Source: Aquiluna sp.
Lineage (GTDB): Bacteria > Actinomycetota > Actinomycetes > Actinomycetales > Microbacteriaceae
DNA length: 64,000 bases
Direction of reading: 5' to 3'
Assembly: GCA_018402685.1 (NCBI GenBank)
Contig: JAGYIJ010000001.1
Location: 248,001-312,000, forward strand
Below, piece after piece: positions 39,185 through 49,403 of the stretch; within the stretch, counting starts at the first letter, position 1, and each line of letters begins with the position of its first letter. The translations under genes and the position numbers were made by a program. The notes below the pieces were generated by a model. That model made no database searches and had not been told where the DNA came from. It saw only the letters and a list, made by a program, of their open reading frames with translations.

Positions 39185-41034
39185 TACTCAACCGTGACGC
39201 TCTTAGCGAGGTTTCTAGGCTGGTCAACATCCAACCCCTTGGCGGTTGCCAACTCCATTGCAAAGATCTGCAGCGGCAACACGCTCAGCTGAGCGGCCAT
39301 GAAGGGGTGGGTTTGCGGAACAAAGAAAACCTCGTCGGCATAGTTTGCAACCTCGGTGTCACCGGCCTCCGCAATCGCAATCACCTTTGCCCCACGAGCT
39401 TTGATCTCCTGGATATTTGAAATCACCTTGGGCTGCAGGGAACCAGGAGTGTTCTTGGCAGGGACAATGACTATTACCGGCTGGCCCTCTTCAATAAGAG
39501 CGATTGGGCCGTGTTTGAGTTCCCCAGCTGCAAAACCCTCGGCGTGGATATAGGCAAGCTCCTTGAGCTTGAGAGCACCCTCCAGCGCAATCGGGTAACC
39601 AACGTTTCGACCCAAGAACAGAATTGACTTGGCATCAGAGAGCTCTTTGCCAAGCTCCTTCATTCGACCAACCGAATCGAGCACTTCCTTGACGGCCCTT
39701 GGAAGCTTCAGAAGCTCTTGACCCAATTCGTTTAGCTCTGCCTGCGGCATCGAACCGCGCAACGAGGCGAGTGCAAGTGCGACAAGTTGACCCGCGGTGA
39801 TCTGGGCGGTGAAGGCCTTGGTGGAAGCAACCGCAACCTCGGGACCGGCATGGGTGTAGATGGTGGCATCTGCCTCTCTGGCCAGGGTTGCTCCCTGGGT
39901 GTTGCAGATTGCCAAAACCTTTGCTCCGCGCTCCTTGGCATACCTGGTTGCCATCAGAGTGTCCATGGTTTCACCGGATTGGCTGATCGCAATGATCAGG
40001 GTGTTCTCGGTAATGATGGGGTCGCGATAGCGAAACTCGTGAGCGAGCTCGACGCTAACCGGAAGCTTTGCCCACTTCTCGATTGCATACTTTGCGACTT
40101 CACCGGCATAGGCAGCAGTGCCACAAGCAACGATTGTGATTCGATCAACCTGGCTCAGCGCATCGATGCCGGCAAACTCCGAGAGTTTCACAGAACCATC
40201 AGATGCCAGTCTGCCCATCAGAGTGTCGCCGACAGCCTGCGGCTGATCGGCGATTTCCTTGGCCATAAATGAAGGCCAGCCACCCTTGGATGCCGCACTG
40301 GCATCCCAGTCAATCTTGAATTCACTTAGCTCTACCGGGTCGCCATCAAAGCTTGTGACGAGGACAGAATTTTGCCTGAGTTCGACAATCTGGTCTTGCC
40401 CCACCGAAACAGCGCGCTTGGTGTGGGCAACGAAGGCAGCGACATCGGAACCTAGGAAGTTCTCGTTTTCCCCAAGACCGATTACCAGCGGAGAGTTTCT
40501 CCTGGCAGCCAAAACCAGGTCTGGATGGTCCTCGTGAATGCAGAGCAGCGTGAAGGCCCCCTCGAGTCTTTTTACCACCGCACGGAAAGCCGCGCTCAGG
40601 TCGTTGCTCTTGAGATACTCGCCAGCCACCAGGTGCGCGGCGACCTCGCTATCGGTCTCTGATTGAAACTTGACTCCCTGGGAGATGAGCTCTGCCTTGA
40701 GTTCAGCAAAGTTCTCGATAATGCCGTTGTGGATCAGGGAGAGCTTTAGGTGCTCGCCACCTAGGTGGGGGTGAGCATTGCCATCGGTTGGCGCTCCGTG
40801 AGTGGCCCAGCGGGTGTGACCAATGCCGATGTGGGCGTCTTTGATTGGGGCTTGGTCGAGGTCATCAACCAAAACAGACAGCTTGCCCGCACGCTTTCTG
40901 GTTTGAAGACCTGCTTCACTATCAATTACAGAAATGCCCGCGGAGTCATAGCCTCGATATTCCAGGCGTTTGAGACCGCCAAGCAAAACTTCAAGGGTAG
41001 ACCCCGGACCTACATAGCCCACGATTCCACACAT
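39184..41034 (-). CDS. glmS: Glutamine-fructose-6-phosphate aminotransferase (isomerising)
   Basis: Makes glucosamine-6-phosphate, entry to UDP-GlcNAc and peptidoglycan. About 616 residues from ATG 41032-41034, which places the catalytic Cys directly after Met (MCGIVGYVG). N-terminal Ntn glutaminase (TRWATHGAPTDGNAHPH), then two SIS sugar-isomerase domains (ISQSGETMDTLMA, GRNVGYPIALEGALKLKE) and the C-terminal KSVTVE. The frame extends 18 codons upstream, but no homology is expected there. The start has no Shine-Dalgarno; see the -10 box at 41042. Divergent from coaA. Confidence 0.96.
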   Translation of the reverse strand: MCGIVGYVGPGSTLEVLLGGLKRLEYRGYDSAGISVIDSEAGLQTRKRAGKLSVLVDDLDQAPIKDAHIGIGHTRWATHGAPTDGNAHPHLGGEHLKLSLIHNGIIENFAELKAELISQGVKFQSETDSEVAAHLVAGEYLKSNDLSAAFRAVVKRLEGAFTLLCIHEDHPDLVLAARRNSPLVIGLGENENFLGSDVAAFVAHTKRAVSVGQDQIVELRQNSVLVTSFDGDPVELSEFKIDWDASAASKGGWPSFMAKEIADQPQAVGDTLMGRLASDGSVKLSEFAGIDALSQVDRITIVACGTAAYAGEVAKYAIEKWAKLPVSVELAHEFRYRDPIITENTLIIAISQSGETMDTLMATRYAKERGAKVLAICNTQGATLAREADATIYTHAGPEVAVASTKAFTAQITAGQLVALALASLRGSMPQAELNELGQELLKLPRAVKEVLDSVGRMKELGKELSDAKSILFLGRNVGYPIALEGALKLKELAYIHAEGFAAGELKHGPIALIEEGQPVIVIVPAKNTPGSLQPKVISNIQEIKARGAKVIAIAEAGDTEVANYADEVFFVPQTHPFMAAQLSVLPLQIFAMELATAKGLDVDQPRNLAKSVTVE

Positions 41035-41041
41035 GGCGACT

Positions 41042-41047
41042 AATCTA
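41042..41047 (-). promoter_or_regulatory. Candidate -10 box for leaderless glmS
   Basis: TAGATT on the minus strand, 7 nt before the ATG at 41034, no Shine-Dalgarno. The divergent coaA start is only 30 bp from the glmS start, so the two promoters must overlap. Confidence 0.4.
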
Positions 41048-41064
41048 CGCCAGAATAGTGTCTC

Positions 41065-42012
41065 GTGACTGCAATCCAAGGCGCTCAAAGCCTCTCTCCC
41101 TTCATTGAGATCAGCAGGGAAGACTGGGCCGAGCTCGGAATGACCACCTCTCCACCTTTGAGCGAGGAAGAGGTCGAGAACCTAAGGGGCCTGGGAGACT
41201 TCCTGGATCTCAAAGAGGTCACCGAGGTTTACCTTCCGGTAAGCCAGCTGCTCTCGCTTTATGCCACTAACGTCCAGGGACTGCACGAGTCCACCTCAGA
41301 GTTCTTTGGCTCCAACCACGCTAGAACGCCATTCATCATTGGCGTCGCGGGTTCGGTGGCGGTTGGAAAATCCACCATCTCAAGGCTGCTAAGGCTATTG
41401 ATGAAGCGCTGGGCAGGAATCCCAAACGTCGAGCTAATTACCACCGATGGTTTTTTGTATTCAAATGCTGAACTGGAACGCCGTGGCCTGATGGACAAAA
41501 AGGGCTTTCCCGAGAGCTATGACAAAAAAGCGCTCTTGCAGTTTGTCTCGGACATCAAATCCGGCAAGCAAAACGTCACCGCTCCGGTCTACTCACACCT
41601 TGCCTATGACATCGTCCCTGGTGAATACGTGACTGTCACCACTCCAGACGTTTTGATCGTTGAGGGCCTGACAATGCTGCAACCTCCAAGCATTGGTCAA
41701 GAGGTCGCGCTGAGTGATTTCTTTGACTTCACCATCTACATCGACGCCGACCCCAAGAACATCGAGAAGTGGTACCTTTCTCGCTTCTCGCAACTTTGGT
41801 CCACCGCATTCACCGACCCACGCTCCTATTTCCACGCCCTCACCACAGAGCTAAACGAGGAGCAGGCCATGGATAGAGCTCAAGGATTCTGGCGAGACAT
41901 CAACCTGGTGAACCTAAAAGAGAATATTGAGCCCACCAAATCACGAGCCACGCTCGTGATGCAAAAGGGTGATGAGCACCGAGTCGATCAGGTGCTCTTG
42001 CGAAAAATCTAA
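41065..42012 (+). CDS. coaA: Pantothenate kinase, type I (CoaA)
   Basis: First step of CoA synthesis, phosphorylation of pantothenate. 315 residues, full length, with the CoaA N-terminus [14 protein letters not shown] and P-loop [12 protein letters not shown], then [20 protein letters not shown] and the C-terminal [17 protein letters not shown] segment. Start GTG 41065. Divergent from glmS and overlapping the glmM stop by 4 bp tail-to-tail. Confidence 0.95.
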   Translation: MTAIQGAQSLSPFIEISREDWAELGMTTSPPLSEEEVENLRGLGDFLDLKEVTEVYLPVSQLLSLYATNVQGLHESTSEFFGSNHARTPFIIGVAGSVAVGKSTISRLLRLLMKRWAGIPNVELITTDGFLYSNAELERRGLMDKKGFPESYDKKALLQFVSDIKSGKQNVTAPVYSHLAYDIVPGEYVTVTTPDVLIVEGLTMLQPPSIGQEVALSDFFDFTIYIDADPKNIEKWYLSRFSQLWSTAFTDPRSYFHALTTELNEEQAMDRAQGFWRDINLVNLKENIEPTKSRATLVMQKGDEHRVDQVLLRKI

Positions 42013-43352
42013 AGCGCTAGCCTGCGCTCAACAACCAGGGCGATTCTCTCGGCCCAGCTTTGAGCGCTGCCGAGGTCTTTGGCCTCAACCATCACTCGCA
42101 CCAAATCCTCGGTTCCGGAGGGCCTTAGCAAAACCCGACCCGAGCCATTCAGCTCGTTTTCGGCCTGGGAGACAATATCGGTTAGCTCTTTGTCTTTGTG
42201 GACCTTGGACTTGTCCACGCCTGCAACATTGATCAAGACCTGGGGCAGCGTGGTCATCACCTTTGCAAGCTCCGCCAAGGGCTTCTTGGTTCTAGCAACC
42301 TCGGAGGCCAGAAGCAATCCGGTTAGGGTTCCATCACCGGTGGTGGCGAATTGCGAAAAGATAACGTGACCGGACTGCTCGCCGCCAAGGGTGTAGCCGC
42401 CCTCACGCATTGCCTCTAAGACATAGCGGTCACCAACAGCGGTCTCGACCAGCTCGATGCCGGCCTCACGCATTGCAATCTTGAGACCAAGATTGCTCAT
42501 GACCGTGGTGACCAGGGTGTTTCTGGCAAGCGAGCCAGAGGCAAGCTCGCTGATCGCCAAAATCGCCATGATGTGATCGCCATCGACAATCTTGCCCTCG
42601 TGGTCAACAGCCAGACAGCGATCGGCATCGCCGTCAGTGGCAATACCAAGATCCGCCTTGTTCTCCAGGACTGCAGCCTGCAAAGCCGATAGGTGGGTCG
42701 AACCACAGCCCTGATTAATGTTGTTACCATCTGGCTCGGAACCGATTACAAAAACCTCTGCCCCGGCGTTGCGGAAGGCCTCGGGGGAAATAGCGCTGGC
42801 TGCACCATTGGCGCAATCAACTACAACCTTCAAACCCTCAAGTCTGTTGCTGACTGCACTTAGCAGGTGAATTAGGTAGCGGTCCTCGGCATCTGCAAAC
42901 CGCACGACCCTGCCGACCTCTGCACCAATCGGCGTGAGGGCGTTGCCATATTCGGCTTCAATTTGATCCTCGGTTGCATCGGGGAGTTTGTGGCCACCGC
43001 GCGAGAAGAACTTGATGCCATTATCTGGGGCTGCGTTGTGGCTGGCGGAAATCATGACACCAAAGTCGGCATCCAAGTCCGCTGTCAGGTATGCAGCAGC
43101 TGGGGTTGGTAAAACGCCAGCGTCAAAGACATCGATTCCGCTGGAAGCGAGTCCTGCCGAAACGGCTGCTGTAATGAAGTCGGAAGAGGTTCTGGGATCG
43201 TGGGCGATTACAGCTCGCGGACGCTCGCCGCGCTCTTTTGCCTGGGACCCAAGAACGATCGCCGCGGCCTGCGCCAAGCGCATGGCAAATTCGGCGGTAA
43301 TTTCGCGATTTGCCGTTCCACGAACTCCGTCTGTGCCAAACAACCTGGCCAT
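42009..43352 (-). CDS. glmM: Phosphoglucosamine mutase
   Basis: Converts glucosamine-6-phosphate to glucosamine-1-phosphate, the step after GlmS. 447 residues; [15 protein letters not shown] start, phosphoserine in [14 protein letters not shown] (Ser104), Mg-binding DGDADRC loop, sugar-binding GGEQSGH and phosphate-binding [11 protein letters not shown]. Follows rpsI by 14 bp, as in other actinobacteria. Confidence 0.96.
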   Translation of the reverse strand: MARLFGTDGVRGTANREITAEFAMRLAQAAAIVLGSQAKERGERPRAVIAHDPRTSSDFITAAVSAGLASSGIDVFDAGVLPTPAAAYLTADLDADFGVMISASHNAAPDNGIKFFSRGGHKLPDATEDQIEAEYGNALTPIGAEVGRVVRFADAEDRYLIHLLSAVSNRLEGLKVVVDCANGAASAISPEAFRNAGAEVFVIGSEPDGNNINQGCGSTHLSALQAAVLENKADLGIATDGDADRCLAVDHEGKIVDGDHIMAILAISELASGSLARNTLVTTVMSNLGLKIAMREAGIELVETAVGDRYVLEAMREGGYTLGGEQSGHVIFSQFATTGDGTLTGLLLASEVARTKKPLAELAKVMTTLPQVLINVAGVDKSKVHKDKELTDIVSQAENELNGSGRVLLRPSGTEDLVRVMVEAKDLGSAQSWAERIALVVERRLAL

Positions 43353-43366
43353 TAGGGAGAGGTTTC

Positions 43367-43867
43367 CTAGCGCTTGGAGAACTGTGAGGCCTTGCGAGCC
43401 TTCTTCAAACCAGCCTTCTTGCTCTCGATGATTCTCGAGTCACGACGCAAGAAGCCAGCCTTTTTCAAAGCTGCGCGGTTGTTGTCAGTGTCAATTTCGT
43501 TCAGTGCACGCGAGATACCGAGGCGAAGTGCTCCGGCCTGACCGGCAATGCCACCACCATCGATGCGTGCGATGACGTCGTAGGCGTTGGTTAGGTCTAG
43601 GACCTTGAATGGGTCAGTGATGAGCTGCTGGTGCAGCTTGTTTGGGAAGTAGTCCTCGAAGGCGCGGTCGTTCACGACGATCTTGCCAGTGCCTGGCATG
43701 ATGCGAACGCGAGCCACGGCCTCTTTGCGACGGCCGGTTCCAGCACCTGGCTGGGTTAGCTCTCCGCGAGTGCGAACGGCTGGCTCAGGGGTGGACTCAG
43801 TTGAATAGGAGGTCTCTGCCTCTGCCTCTGGCTCAGTCTCGATAGCGGTGTTCTCTGCCAAGGTCAT
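43367..43867 (-). CDS. rpsI: 30S ribosomal protein S9
   Basis: Binds the head of the 30S subunit; its basic C-terminus reaches the P-site tRNA. 166 residues: the first ~35 are an acidic, Glu/Thr-rich extension before the normal start ([19 protein letters not shown]), and the protein ends [12 protein letters not shown] as expected. Follows rplM by 5 bp. Confidence 0.96.
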   Translation of the reverse strand: MTLAENTAIETEPEAEAETSYSTESTPEPAVRTRGELTQPGAGTGRRKEAVARVRIMPGTGKIVVNDRAFEDYFPNKLHQQLITDPFKVLDLTNAYDVIARIDGGGIAGQAGALRLGISRALNEIDTDNNRAALKKAGFLRRDSRIIESKKAGLKKARKASQFSKR

Positions 43868-43872
43868 AGTCC

Positions 43873-44316
43873 TTACTGGGTGATCTGATCGATTACGAAC
43901 GGGGTTGGCTGCTGAGCAGCGTGTGGGTGGTTTGCACCCTTGTAAACCTTTAGCTTGCCGAACTGCTGCTCCCCCAGGGTGTTCTTTGGCAGCATGCCAC
44001 GAATGGCTTTCTCGACAGCGCGCTCTGGGTTTTTCTCCATGAGCTCTGCATAGCTGGTAGCGGTTAGGCCACCTGGGTAACCGGAGTGACGGTAAGCCTG
44101 CTTCTGTGCGAGCTTGGAGCCAGTCAATGCAACCTTCTCGGCGTTGATGATGATTACGAAGTCACCGTTGTCCATGTGGGCGGCGAAGGTTGGCTTGTGC
44201 TTGCCACGCAGCAAGGTTGCTGCATGAGATGCAAGACGACCGAGCACGACGTCGGCGGCGTCAATGACGAACCACTGGTGGCTCAGCTCACTGGCCTTTG
44301 GCGAATAAGTACGCAC
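43873..44316 (-). CDS. rplM: 50S ribosomal protein L13
   Basis: Early-assembly 50S protein, 147 residues, with [31 protein letters not shown] and [12 protein letters not shown] motifs. Start GTG with AGAGG. First gene of the rplM-rpsI-glmM unit; a good promoter lies about 90 bp upstream, and the leader can form a CCGCT/AGCGG hairpin. Confidence 0.96.
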   Translation of the reverse strand: MRTYSPKASELSHQWFVIDAADVVLGRLASHAATLLRGKHKPTFAAHMDNGDFVIIINAEKVALTGSKLAQKQAYRHSGYPGGLTATSYAELMEKNPERAVEKAIRGMLPKNTLGEQQFGKLKVYKGANHPHAAQQPTPFVIDQITQ

Positions 44317-44401
44317 GCTAAATTACCTCTTAGTTTCTTTTGAGTGATTCCGCTATTTCTCAGCGGTTTCAAACCTGTCGGCTAGGCCGAACCAAGGTGC
44401 A

Positions 44402-44431
44402 AGTCTAGGGGATGCCAAGGGCCAAGGTCAA
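44402..44431 (-). promoter_or_regulatory. Promoter of rplM-rpsI
   Basis: Minus strand TTGACC (44426-44431), 18-bp spacer, TAGACT (44402-44407). This is close to the SigA-type consensus and sits at the end of truA, as expected for a new unit starting with rplM. Confidence 0.6.
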
Positions 44432-45288
44432 ACAGAAATTTCCTCGGTTGTGCGCCTTCTTCTGGTCTTTTCGGCCTGCTCTCCCAAAAGCTCGTCCGGA
44501 ACGTAGTCAATTGAGGTGAGCGCCAGACCATGGGCGGAAATCACCTTGAATTTTGACTCTCGTTTAGCCGAAAGCTGAAGCTTTGATAGCTCCTCGGCAC
44601 TGAGTTTTCCCTCACCAACGCGAATCAGCGCTCCGACCAAAGATCGGACCATGTTGTGGCAAAAGGCATCTGCCACCAAATAGACCTCGATATTGTCTAG
44701 AAACCTGGTAACACGAAGCTCTTTCAGGTCTCTAATAGTGGTTGCACCGGCTCTTGGCTTGCAAAATGCCCCGAAATCTCGAAGGCCGGTTAGTTTCTTG
44801 GCGGCCTTTTTCATCTCGCTGACATCCAGCTCTGTGTGGACCCAGAGTTCATACCTGGCGGAAAGCGGTGATCTTGGAGATTTGCCATCGGCGATTAGAT
44901 AGCGATAACTGCGGCCAATCGCAGAGAACCTGGCATCAAACCCCGGCTTTGCTGGTGCCACTGCATAAACCACAATCTCTGATGGCAATAGCGACTGCAG
45001 CCTGACTGCACCAAATGGAGTTCTACCCAATCGCTTTTGCTGCTCAGGGGTGATGTCGATATGGCACACCTGGCCGAGCGCATGAACCCCGGCGTCAGTT
45101 CGGCCGCCAACTCGCATTCCAAAATCGTCCTCAGTTGGACCAAAAATCTTCTCCAGGGCAACCAGTAGCTCGCCCTGAACGGTTCTGTAACCGGGCTGCT
45201 TGGCCCAGCCCTGGAAGTCTGTCCCGTCATAACCGAGGTCAATCCGGAAACGAGAAAACCCGCCGGTCATACCAGCGGGCTTACTCAT
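44428..45288 (-). CDS. truA: tRNA pseudouridine(38-40) synthase TruA
   Basis: Isomerises uridines 38-40 of the tRNA anticodon stem. 286 residues; catalytic Asp65 in VGGRTDAGVHALG, LGYDGTDFQGWAKQ near the start, and FCHNMVRSLVGALIRVGEGK near the end. Ends with an Arg-rich tail (EKTRRRRTTEE). Possible alternative start at Met7. Follows rplQ by 13 bp. Confidence 0.94.
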   Translation of the reverse strand: MSKPAGMTGGFSRFRIDLGYDGTDFQGWAKQPGYRTVQGELLVALEKIFGPTEDDFGMRVGGRTDAGVHALGQVCHIDITPEQQKRLGRTPFGAVRLQSLLPSEIVVYAVAPAKPGFDARFSAIGRSYRYLIADGKSPRSPLSARYELWVHTELDVSEMKKAAKKLTGLRDFGAFCKPRAGATTIRDLKELRVTRFLDNIEVYLVADAFCHNMVRSLVGALIRVGEGKLSAEELSKLQLSAKRESKFKVISAHGLALTSIDYVPDELLGEQAEKTRRRRTTEEISV

Positions 45289-45301
45289 AATTACCTCTTA
45301 C

Positions 45302-45994
45302 TTAGGCCTTTGGCTCTTCAGTTGGCTCAGCATCAGCAGCAGGTGCCTCTTCGGCGACCGGTGCTTCTTCAGCAGCAGCCTCCGCTGGAGTTTCCTCTAC
45401 TGGAGTTTCCTCTGCAGGGGCCTCTTCGGCAACTGGAGCTTCCTCTGCAGGGGCCTCTTCCACAACTGCCTCTTCGGCAACTGCGTCCTCGGCAACGGCC
45501 TCTTCCACAACTGCCTCTTCAACAACTGCTTCCTCGACTACTGCCTCCTCGGTGACCTCTTCGGTGACCTCAGCGGCTGCGGTGGTGGCGATGTTGTTAG
45601 TTAGTTTGACCTTGTTGGACTTTGGCTTTGGATCGACCTGCTCTAGCACTAGCTCGATGACCGCCATTGGAGCGTTGTCGCCCTTGCGGTAGCCAAGCTT
45701 GGTGATGCGGGTGTAGCCGCCCTGACGGTCGGCAACCAGTGGAGCAATCTCTGCGAATAGCTCGTGGACAACGCCCTTGTCTAGGATCTGCTGCATCACG
45801 CGACGGCGAGCAGCTAGGTCACCACGCTTTGCGAAGGTCACTAGTCGCTCGGCAATCGGACGCAGGCGCTTTGCCTTGGTCTCGGTGGTGACGATGCGCC
45901 TGTGCTTGAAAAGCGAGGTTGCCATGTTGTTCAGCATCAAGCGCTCGTGGGCGGGTCCGCCTCCGAGACGTGGGCCCTTTGTTGGGGTAGGCAT
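45302..45994 (-). CDS. rplQ: 50S ribosomal protein L17 with long acidic C-terminal tail
   Basis: Residues 1-~118 are normal L17 ([20 protein letters not shown] ... [21 protein letters not shown]). Residues ~130-230 are an added low-complexity tail made almost only of Glu, Ala, Val, Pro and Thr, with tandem EEAVV- and EEAPA-type units. L17 is usually 120-200 residues. The tail is in frame to a normal stop, so it is genuine. The opposite charge of the Lys/Ala extensions on L15 and S17 is notable. Confidence 0.94.
   Translation of the reverse strand: MPTPTKGPRLGGGPAHERLMLNNMATSLFKHRRIVTTETKAKRLRPIAERLVTFAKRGDLAARRRVMQQILDKGVVHELFAEIAPLVADRQGGYTRITKLGYRKGDNAPMAVIELVLEQVDPKPKSNKVKLTNNIATTAAAEVTEEVTEEAVVEEAVVEEAVVEEAVAEDAVAEEAVVEEAPAEEAPVAEEAPAEETPVEETPAEAAAEEAPVAEEAPAADAEPTEEPKA
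45330..45590 (-). repeat. Tandem degenerate 15-18 bp repeats in rplQ
   Basis: DNA repeats encoding [10 protein letters not shown] units of the L17 tail (plus-strand CCTCTTCNNCAACTG-like units). The sequence is in phase with the reading frame. It can expand or contract by slippage. Confidence 0.75.
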
Positions 45995-46019
45995 TATGTT
46001 CTCCTTGAGTTTCTAAAGA

Positions 46020-47009
46020 TTAGATCTGGTCTTCGTCGAAGCCGCCACCGAAGTAGGCGGAGTCAAATCCTGGAACGGCGTCTTTGAAGCGCAGGCCTAG
46101 ACCTGCAAGCTTGTCGCGCACCTCGTCAACCGACTTGGAGCCAAAGTTACGGATGTTCATCAACTGGTCCTCGCTTAGAGCGATTAGCTCTGAGACGGTG
46201 TTGATGCCCTCGCGCTTTAGGCAGTTGTAGGAACGAACGGTTAGGTCCAGATCCTCAATCGGGGTGGAGAGCTCGTTGGATGCAGCAACCTCAACAGGTG
46301 CTGGGCCAATCTCGACACCCTCAGCCTCTTCGTTTAGCTCCTTGGCTAGACCAAAGAGCTCAACCAGGGTGGAACCAGCGGATGCAACTGCATCGCTTGG
46401 CTCCATCGATGACTTGGTCTCAACGTCAACGACCAGCTTGTCGAAGTTGGTGAACTCACCGGCACGAGTTGCCTCGACGCGGTAGGAAACCTTCAGAACT
46501 GGGGAGTAGATGGAGTCAACTGGAATAACGCCAGCCTCAGCATCTGGGTTGCGGTTCTGAGAGGCCTGGACGTAGCCGCGACCGCGCTCAATTATGAACT
46601 CGATCTCCAGCTTGCCCTTGGCGTTCAGGGTTGCAAGAACCAACTCTGGGTTGTGAACCTCGACACCAGCAGGAACCTGGATGTCGGCAGCGGTCACGGG
46701 GCCAGCTGCACTCTTGGAGAGGTGAGCAACCACGGGAGCGTCGTGCTCCGATGAGACCACCAGGTTCTTGATGTTCAGGATTACCTCAACAACGTCTTCC
46801 TTGACACCTGGGATGGTCGAGAACTCGTGGCTAACACCCTGAATCCGGATGTTGGTCACTGCGGCACCTGGAATCGATGACAACAGGGTGCGGCGCAGTG
46901 AGTTACCTAGGGTGTAACCGAAGCCTGGCTCCAGTGGGTCCAGGATGAAACGTGAGCGATTTGGTCCGAGAACTTCTTCGTGCAGAGAGGGGCGCTGTGC
47001 AATTAGCAC
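46020..47009 (-). CDS. rpoA: DNA-directed RNA polymerase alpha subunit
   Basis: 329 residues: N-terminal assembly domain ([20 protein letters not shown]) and C-terminal domain with [20 protein letters not shown] and [15 protein letters not shown] for UP-element and activator contacts. Start GTG with AAGGAA. rpsD, which lies between rpsK and rpoA in many bacteria, is absent here. Confidence 0.97.
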   Translation of the reverse strand: MLIAQRPSLHEEVLGPNRSRFILDPLEPGFGYTLGNSLRRTLLSSIPGAAVTNIRIQGVSHEFSTIPGVKEDVVEVILNIKNLVVSSEHDAPVVAHLSKSAAGPVTAADIQVPAGVEVHNPELVLATLNAKGKLEIEFIIERGRGYVQASQNRNPDAEAGVIPVDSIYSPVLKVSYRVEATRAGEFTNFDKLVVDVETKSSMEPSDAVASAGSTLVELFGLAKELNEEAEGVEIGPAPVEVAASNELSTPIEDLDLTVRSYNCLKREGINTVSELIALSEDQLMNIRNFGSKSVDEVRDKLAGLGLRFKDAVPGFDSAYFGGGFDEDQI

Positions 47010-47100
47010 TATTTGGTTCCTTTCATCTGAGCATCCGCTATTTGATACTCGTTTTGAAACATCCAGGCGGGCACCTGAATGCGTGAATCTTGAGTTTTAG

Positions 47101-47505
47101 TTAGACGCGGCGACGCTTTGGAGGGCGGCAGCCGTTGTGGGCCTGTGGAGTTACATCAGAGATCGAACCGACCTCTAGACCTGCGGCCTGCAGGGAACGA
47201 ATCGCGGTCTCGCGACCAGATCCTGGACCCTTCACAAAAACCTCCACCTTCTTGATGCCGTGCTCCTGAGCCTTGCGGGCTGCAGACTCGGCCGCCATCT
47301 GAGCGGCAAACGGGGTTGACTTACGTGAACCCTTGAAGCCGACATCACCTGAGGACGACCAGGAGATAACTGCCCCGGTCGGATCGGTGATGGTGATGAT
47401 GGTGTTGTTGAAGGTCGAGCGGATGTGAGCCTGACCAACTGGAATGTTCTTCTTGTCCTTGCGGCGGGGCTTTCTAGCCGCTGCGGTTGCCTTAGGTGCT
47501 GCCAT
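47101..47505 (-). CDS. rpsK: 30S ribosomal protein S11
   Basis: Platform protein of the 30S subunit, 134 residues; [35 protein letters not shown] and [15 protein letters not shown] are diagnostic, with the normal C-terminus [11 protein letters not shown]. In the alpha operon between rpsM and rpoA. Confidence 0.97.
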   Translation of the reverse strand: MAAPKATAAARKPRRKDKKNIPVGQAHIRSTFNNTIITITDPTGAVISWSSSGDVGFKGSRKSTPFAAQMAAESAARKAQEHGIKKVEVFVKGPGSGRETAIRSLQAAGLEVGSISDVTPQAHNGCRPPKRRRV

Positions 47506-47534
47506 TTTTTATCTCCTAAATTCCTAAGCCGCGA

Positions 47535-47912
47535 CTAGCGGGTTGCCTTTTTCTTACCGGCGACCGTGCGCTTTGGACCCTTGCGGGTGCGAGCGTTGGT
47601 CTTGGTGCGCTGACCGCGAACCGGGAGGCCCTTGCGGTGTCTAATGCCCTGGTAGGAACCGATTTCAACCTTGCGGCGAATGTCGGCTGCCACGTCACGG
47701 CGGAGGTCACCCTCAACCTTGAAGTTTTTCTCGATCTCGTCACGAAGAGCAATCAACTGCTCATCGGTGAGGTCCTTGACTCTGATCTCTTCTGAAATCT
47801 TGGTGGCCTTCAGAATCTCGCTCGAGCGAGTCCGGCCAATGCCATAGATGTAGGTAAGTGAAATCACCACTCGCTTGTCGCGAGGGATATCTACTCCTGA
47901 AATACGTGCCAT
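47535..47912 (-). CDS. rpsM: 30S ribosomal protein S13
   Basis: Head protein forming intersubunit bridges; 125 residues with [21 protein letters not shown] at the start and [20 protein letters not shown] at the basic end. Shine-Dalgarno AGGAG. Preceded by a 143-bp structured leader region. Confidence 0.97.
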   Translation of the reverse strand: MARISGVDIPRDKRVVISLTYIYGIGRTRSSEILKATKISEEIRVKDLTDEQLIALRDEIEKNFKVEGDLRRDVAADIRRKVEIGSYQGIRHRKGLPVRGQRTKTNARTRKGPKRTVAGKKKATR

Positions 47913-47935
47913 GTTGGATTTATCTCCTGTTTTGA

Positions 47936-47989
47936 TTGAAGGTCTTCAGCAAATCCATCCCAATCTGGCAATTGGGCCCCGGCCTTCAA
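47936..47989 (-). promoter_or_regulatory. Nested stem-loops upstream of rpsM (possible r-protein leader)
   Basis: Outer arms TTGAAGG (47983-47989, read on the minus strand) and CCTTCAA (47936-47942) enclose an inner perfect stem CCCAAT-N6-ATTGGG (47959-47976). The structure ends just before the rpsM ribosome-binding site, inside the 143-bp rpmJ-rpsM gap. A translational-feedback leader is plausible. Confidence 0.45.
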
Positions 47990-48055
47990 ACCGAGGGTGA
48001 GCACGCTAGGTGCTTGGTTTTGCCCTTGCTATTTAGTTTTGAGGTTTAGGACTAG

Positions 48056-48169
48056 TTAGCCCTGACGCTGCTTGTGACGAGGGTTTTCACAGATCACCAT
48101 CACGTTGCCGTGACGACGAATGACCTTGCACTTATCGCAGATCTTCTTGACGCTGGGGTTAACCTTCAT
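48056..48169 (-). CDS. rpmJ: 50S ribosomal protein L36
   Basis: 37-residue zinc-type L36: [20 protein letters not shown], then [16 protein letters not shown]. The zinc ligands are Cys11, Cys14, Cys27 and His32. Lies 11 bp downstream of infA in the usual infA-rpmJ-rpsM order. Confidence 0.96.
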   Translation of the reverse strand: MKVNPSVKKICDKCKVIRRHGNVMVICENPRHKQRQG

Positions 48170-48180
48170 GCTCTTACTTT

Positions 48181-48402
48181 CTACTTGTAGCGGTAGGTGA
48201 TGCGGCCACGAGTCAGGTCGTAGGTGGACAGCTCAACCATCACGCGGTCTCCGGGGAGAATACGGATGTAGTGCTGACGCATCTTGCCCGAGATATGTGC
48301 AAGCACAACGTGCCCATTGGTCAATTCCACCCGGAACATTGCGTTCGGCAAGGATTCGACAACCGATCCCTCGATCTCAATTACGCCGTCTTTGTTGGCC
48401 AT
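48181..48402 (-). CDS. infA: Translation initiation factor IF-1
   Basis: 73-residue OB-fold factor occupying the A-site region of the 30S subunit. [37 protein letters not shown] and SPYD-equivalent [15 protein letters not shown] are complete. A TAGTAT box at 48495-48500 (minus) may be its promoter -10; the upstream gap also holds an AU-rich hairpin after map. Confidence 0.97.
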   Translation of the reverse strand: MANKDGVIEIEGSVVESLPNAMFRVELTNGHVVLAHISGKMRQHYIRILPGDRVMVELSTYDLTRGRITYRYK

Positions 48403-48559
48403 TCACTCACTTATTCACTACTTTTCAGCGTCACGAACACGCGAAAGTTCTCAAGAAAATAAGAGAGGATTTCACGCAGAAACGCCAAGGGACAATACTA
48501 GGGGGTTTGTGGAGCGAATGCTAGTGCCCAGGAGCAAAAAATCCGCGCAGCAAGCAAAG

Positions 48560-48578
48560 TTTTTTGAAAATCAAAAAA
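48560..48578 (-). terminator. AU-rich stem-loop after map
   Basis: Perfect inverted repeat TTTTTTGA-N3-TCAAAAAA directly after the map stop. The stem has only A-U pairs plus two G-C pairs, so it would be a weak terminator or stability element ahead of infA. Confidence 0.35.
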
Positions 48579-49403
48579 TTAGTCCAGCGGAACCGGGGTG
48601 ATGCCAAATGGAGCGAGTCCCGCAACCCCGCCATCTTCAGCTGTCAGCACCCAAATTCCCTTATCGTGAACCGCAACCGAGTGCTCCCAGTGAGCACCAT
48701 CCGAACCGTCACTGGTTTCAACTGTCCAGTCATCATCCTGAATAAAAGTCTTTTGATCTCCCGCGGTGATCATTGGCTCCAACGCGACGCACAACCCTGG
48801 CTCAACCTTCGGGCCAGCATCGCGAACTCGGTAGTTAAAGACTGCTGGGTCTTCATGCATAACGCGGCCAATACCGTGACCAACATATTGCTCGAGGATT
48901 CCGTAGGGGCCGCGGTCAAGAATGTACTTCTCAATCGCGATGCCAACCTCGTTTAGCCTCTTTGCCTTGGCAAGAGCTGCGATGCCAGCCCAGAGTGAGC
49001 CTTCGCAAACATCGGACTGCACCTGGCGCTGCTTGGCAAGATCAGAGTCATCGCCCGGCACGACAATCGAAAATGCACTGTCACCATTCCAGCCATCGAC
49101 CAGTGCACCGCAGTCAACCGAGACCAGGTCGCCGGCCTGAAGCACTCGGTTTGATGGGATGCCGTGGACAACGGCGGAGTTCACCGATGCGCAAATCGTG
49201 TGGTGATAACCAGGGACCAGTTGGAAGTTTGGAACCCCGCCACCATCACGAATGGTCTTCTCAGCAATTTGGTCGAGTTCTAAGGTGGTGACACCGGGCT
49301 TGATAGCCGCTCTGACATTGGCCAGCGCTTTTTGGGTCAATAGTCCGGCGACTCGCATCTTGCGAATCTGGTCGTTGGTTTTGAGTTCGAACTTCTTACG
49401 CAT
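48579..49403 (-). CDS. map: Methionine aminopeptidase, type I
   Basis: Removes the initiator Met from nascent proteins. 274 residues; metal ligands are in VDCGALVDGWNGDSAFS (two Asp), GHGIGRVMHEDP (His) and ALEPMI and EHSVAVHDKG (two Glu). Overlaps adk by 8 bp, as part of secY-adk-map. Confidence 0.96.
   Translation of the reverse strand: MRKKFELKTNDQIRKMRVAGLLTQKALANVRAAIKPGVTTLELDQIAEKTIRDGGGVPNFQLVPGYHHTICASVNSAVVHGIPSNRVLQAGDLVSVDCGALVDGWNGDSAFSIVVPGDDSDLAKQRQVQSDVCEGSLWAGIAALAKAKRLNEVGIAIEKYILDRGPYGILEQYVGHGIGRVMHEDPAVFNYRVRDAGPKVEPGLCVALEPMITAGDQKTFIQDDDWTVETSDGSDGAHWEHSVAVHDKGIWVLTAEDGGVAGLAPFGITPVPLD

Noticed and set aside
45302-45600. Acidic L17 tail as a frame error
   Set aside because: The tail is in frame with the L17 body, ends at a normal stop and is followed 13 bp later by truA; a frame error would not give a pure Glu/Ala/Val/Pro repeat.
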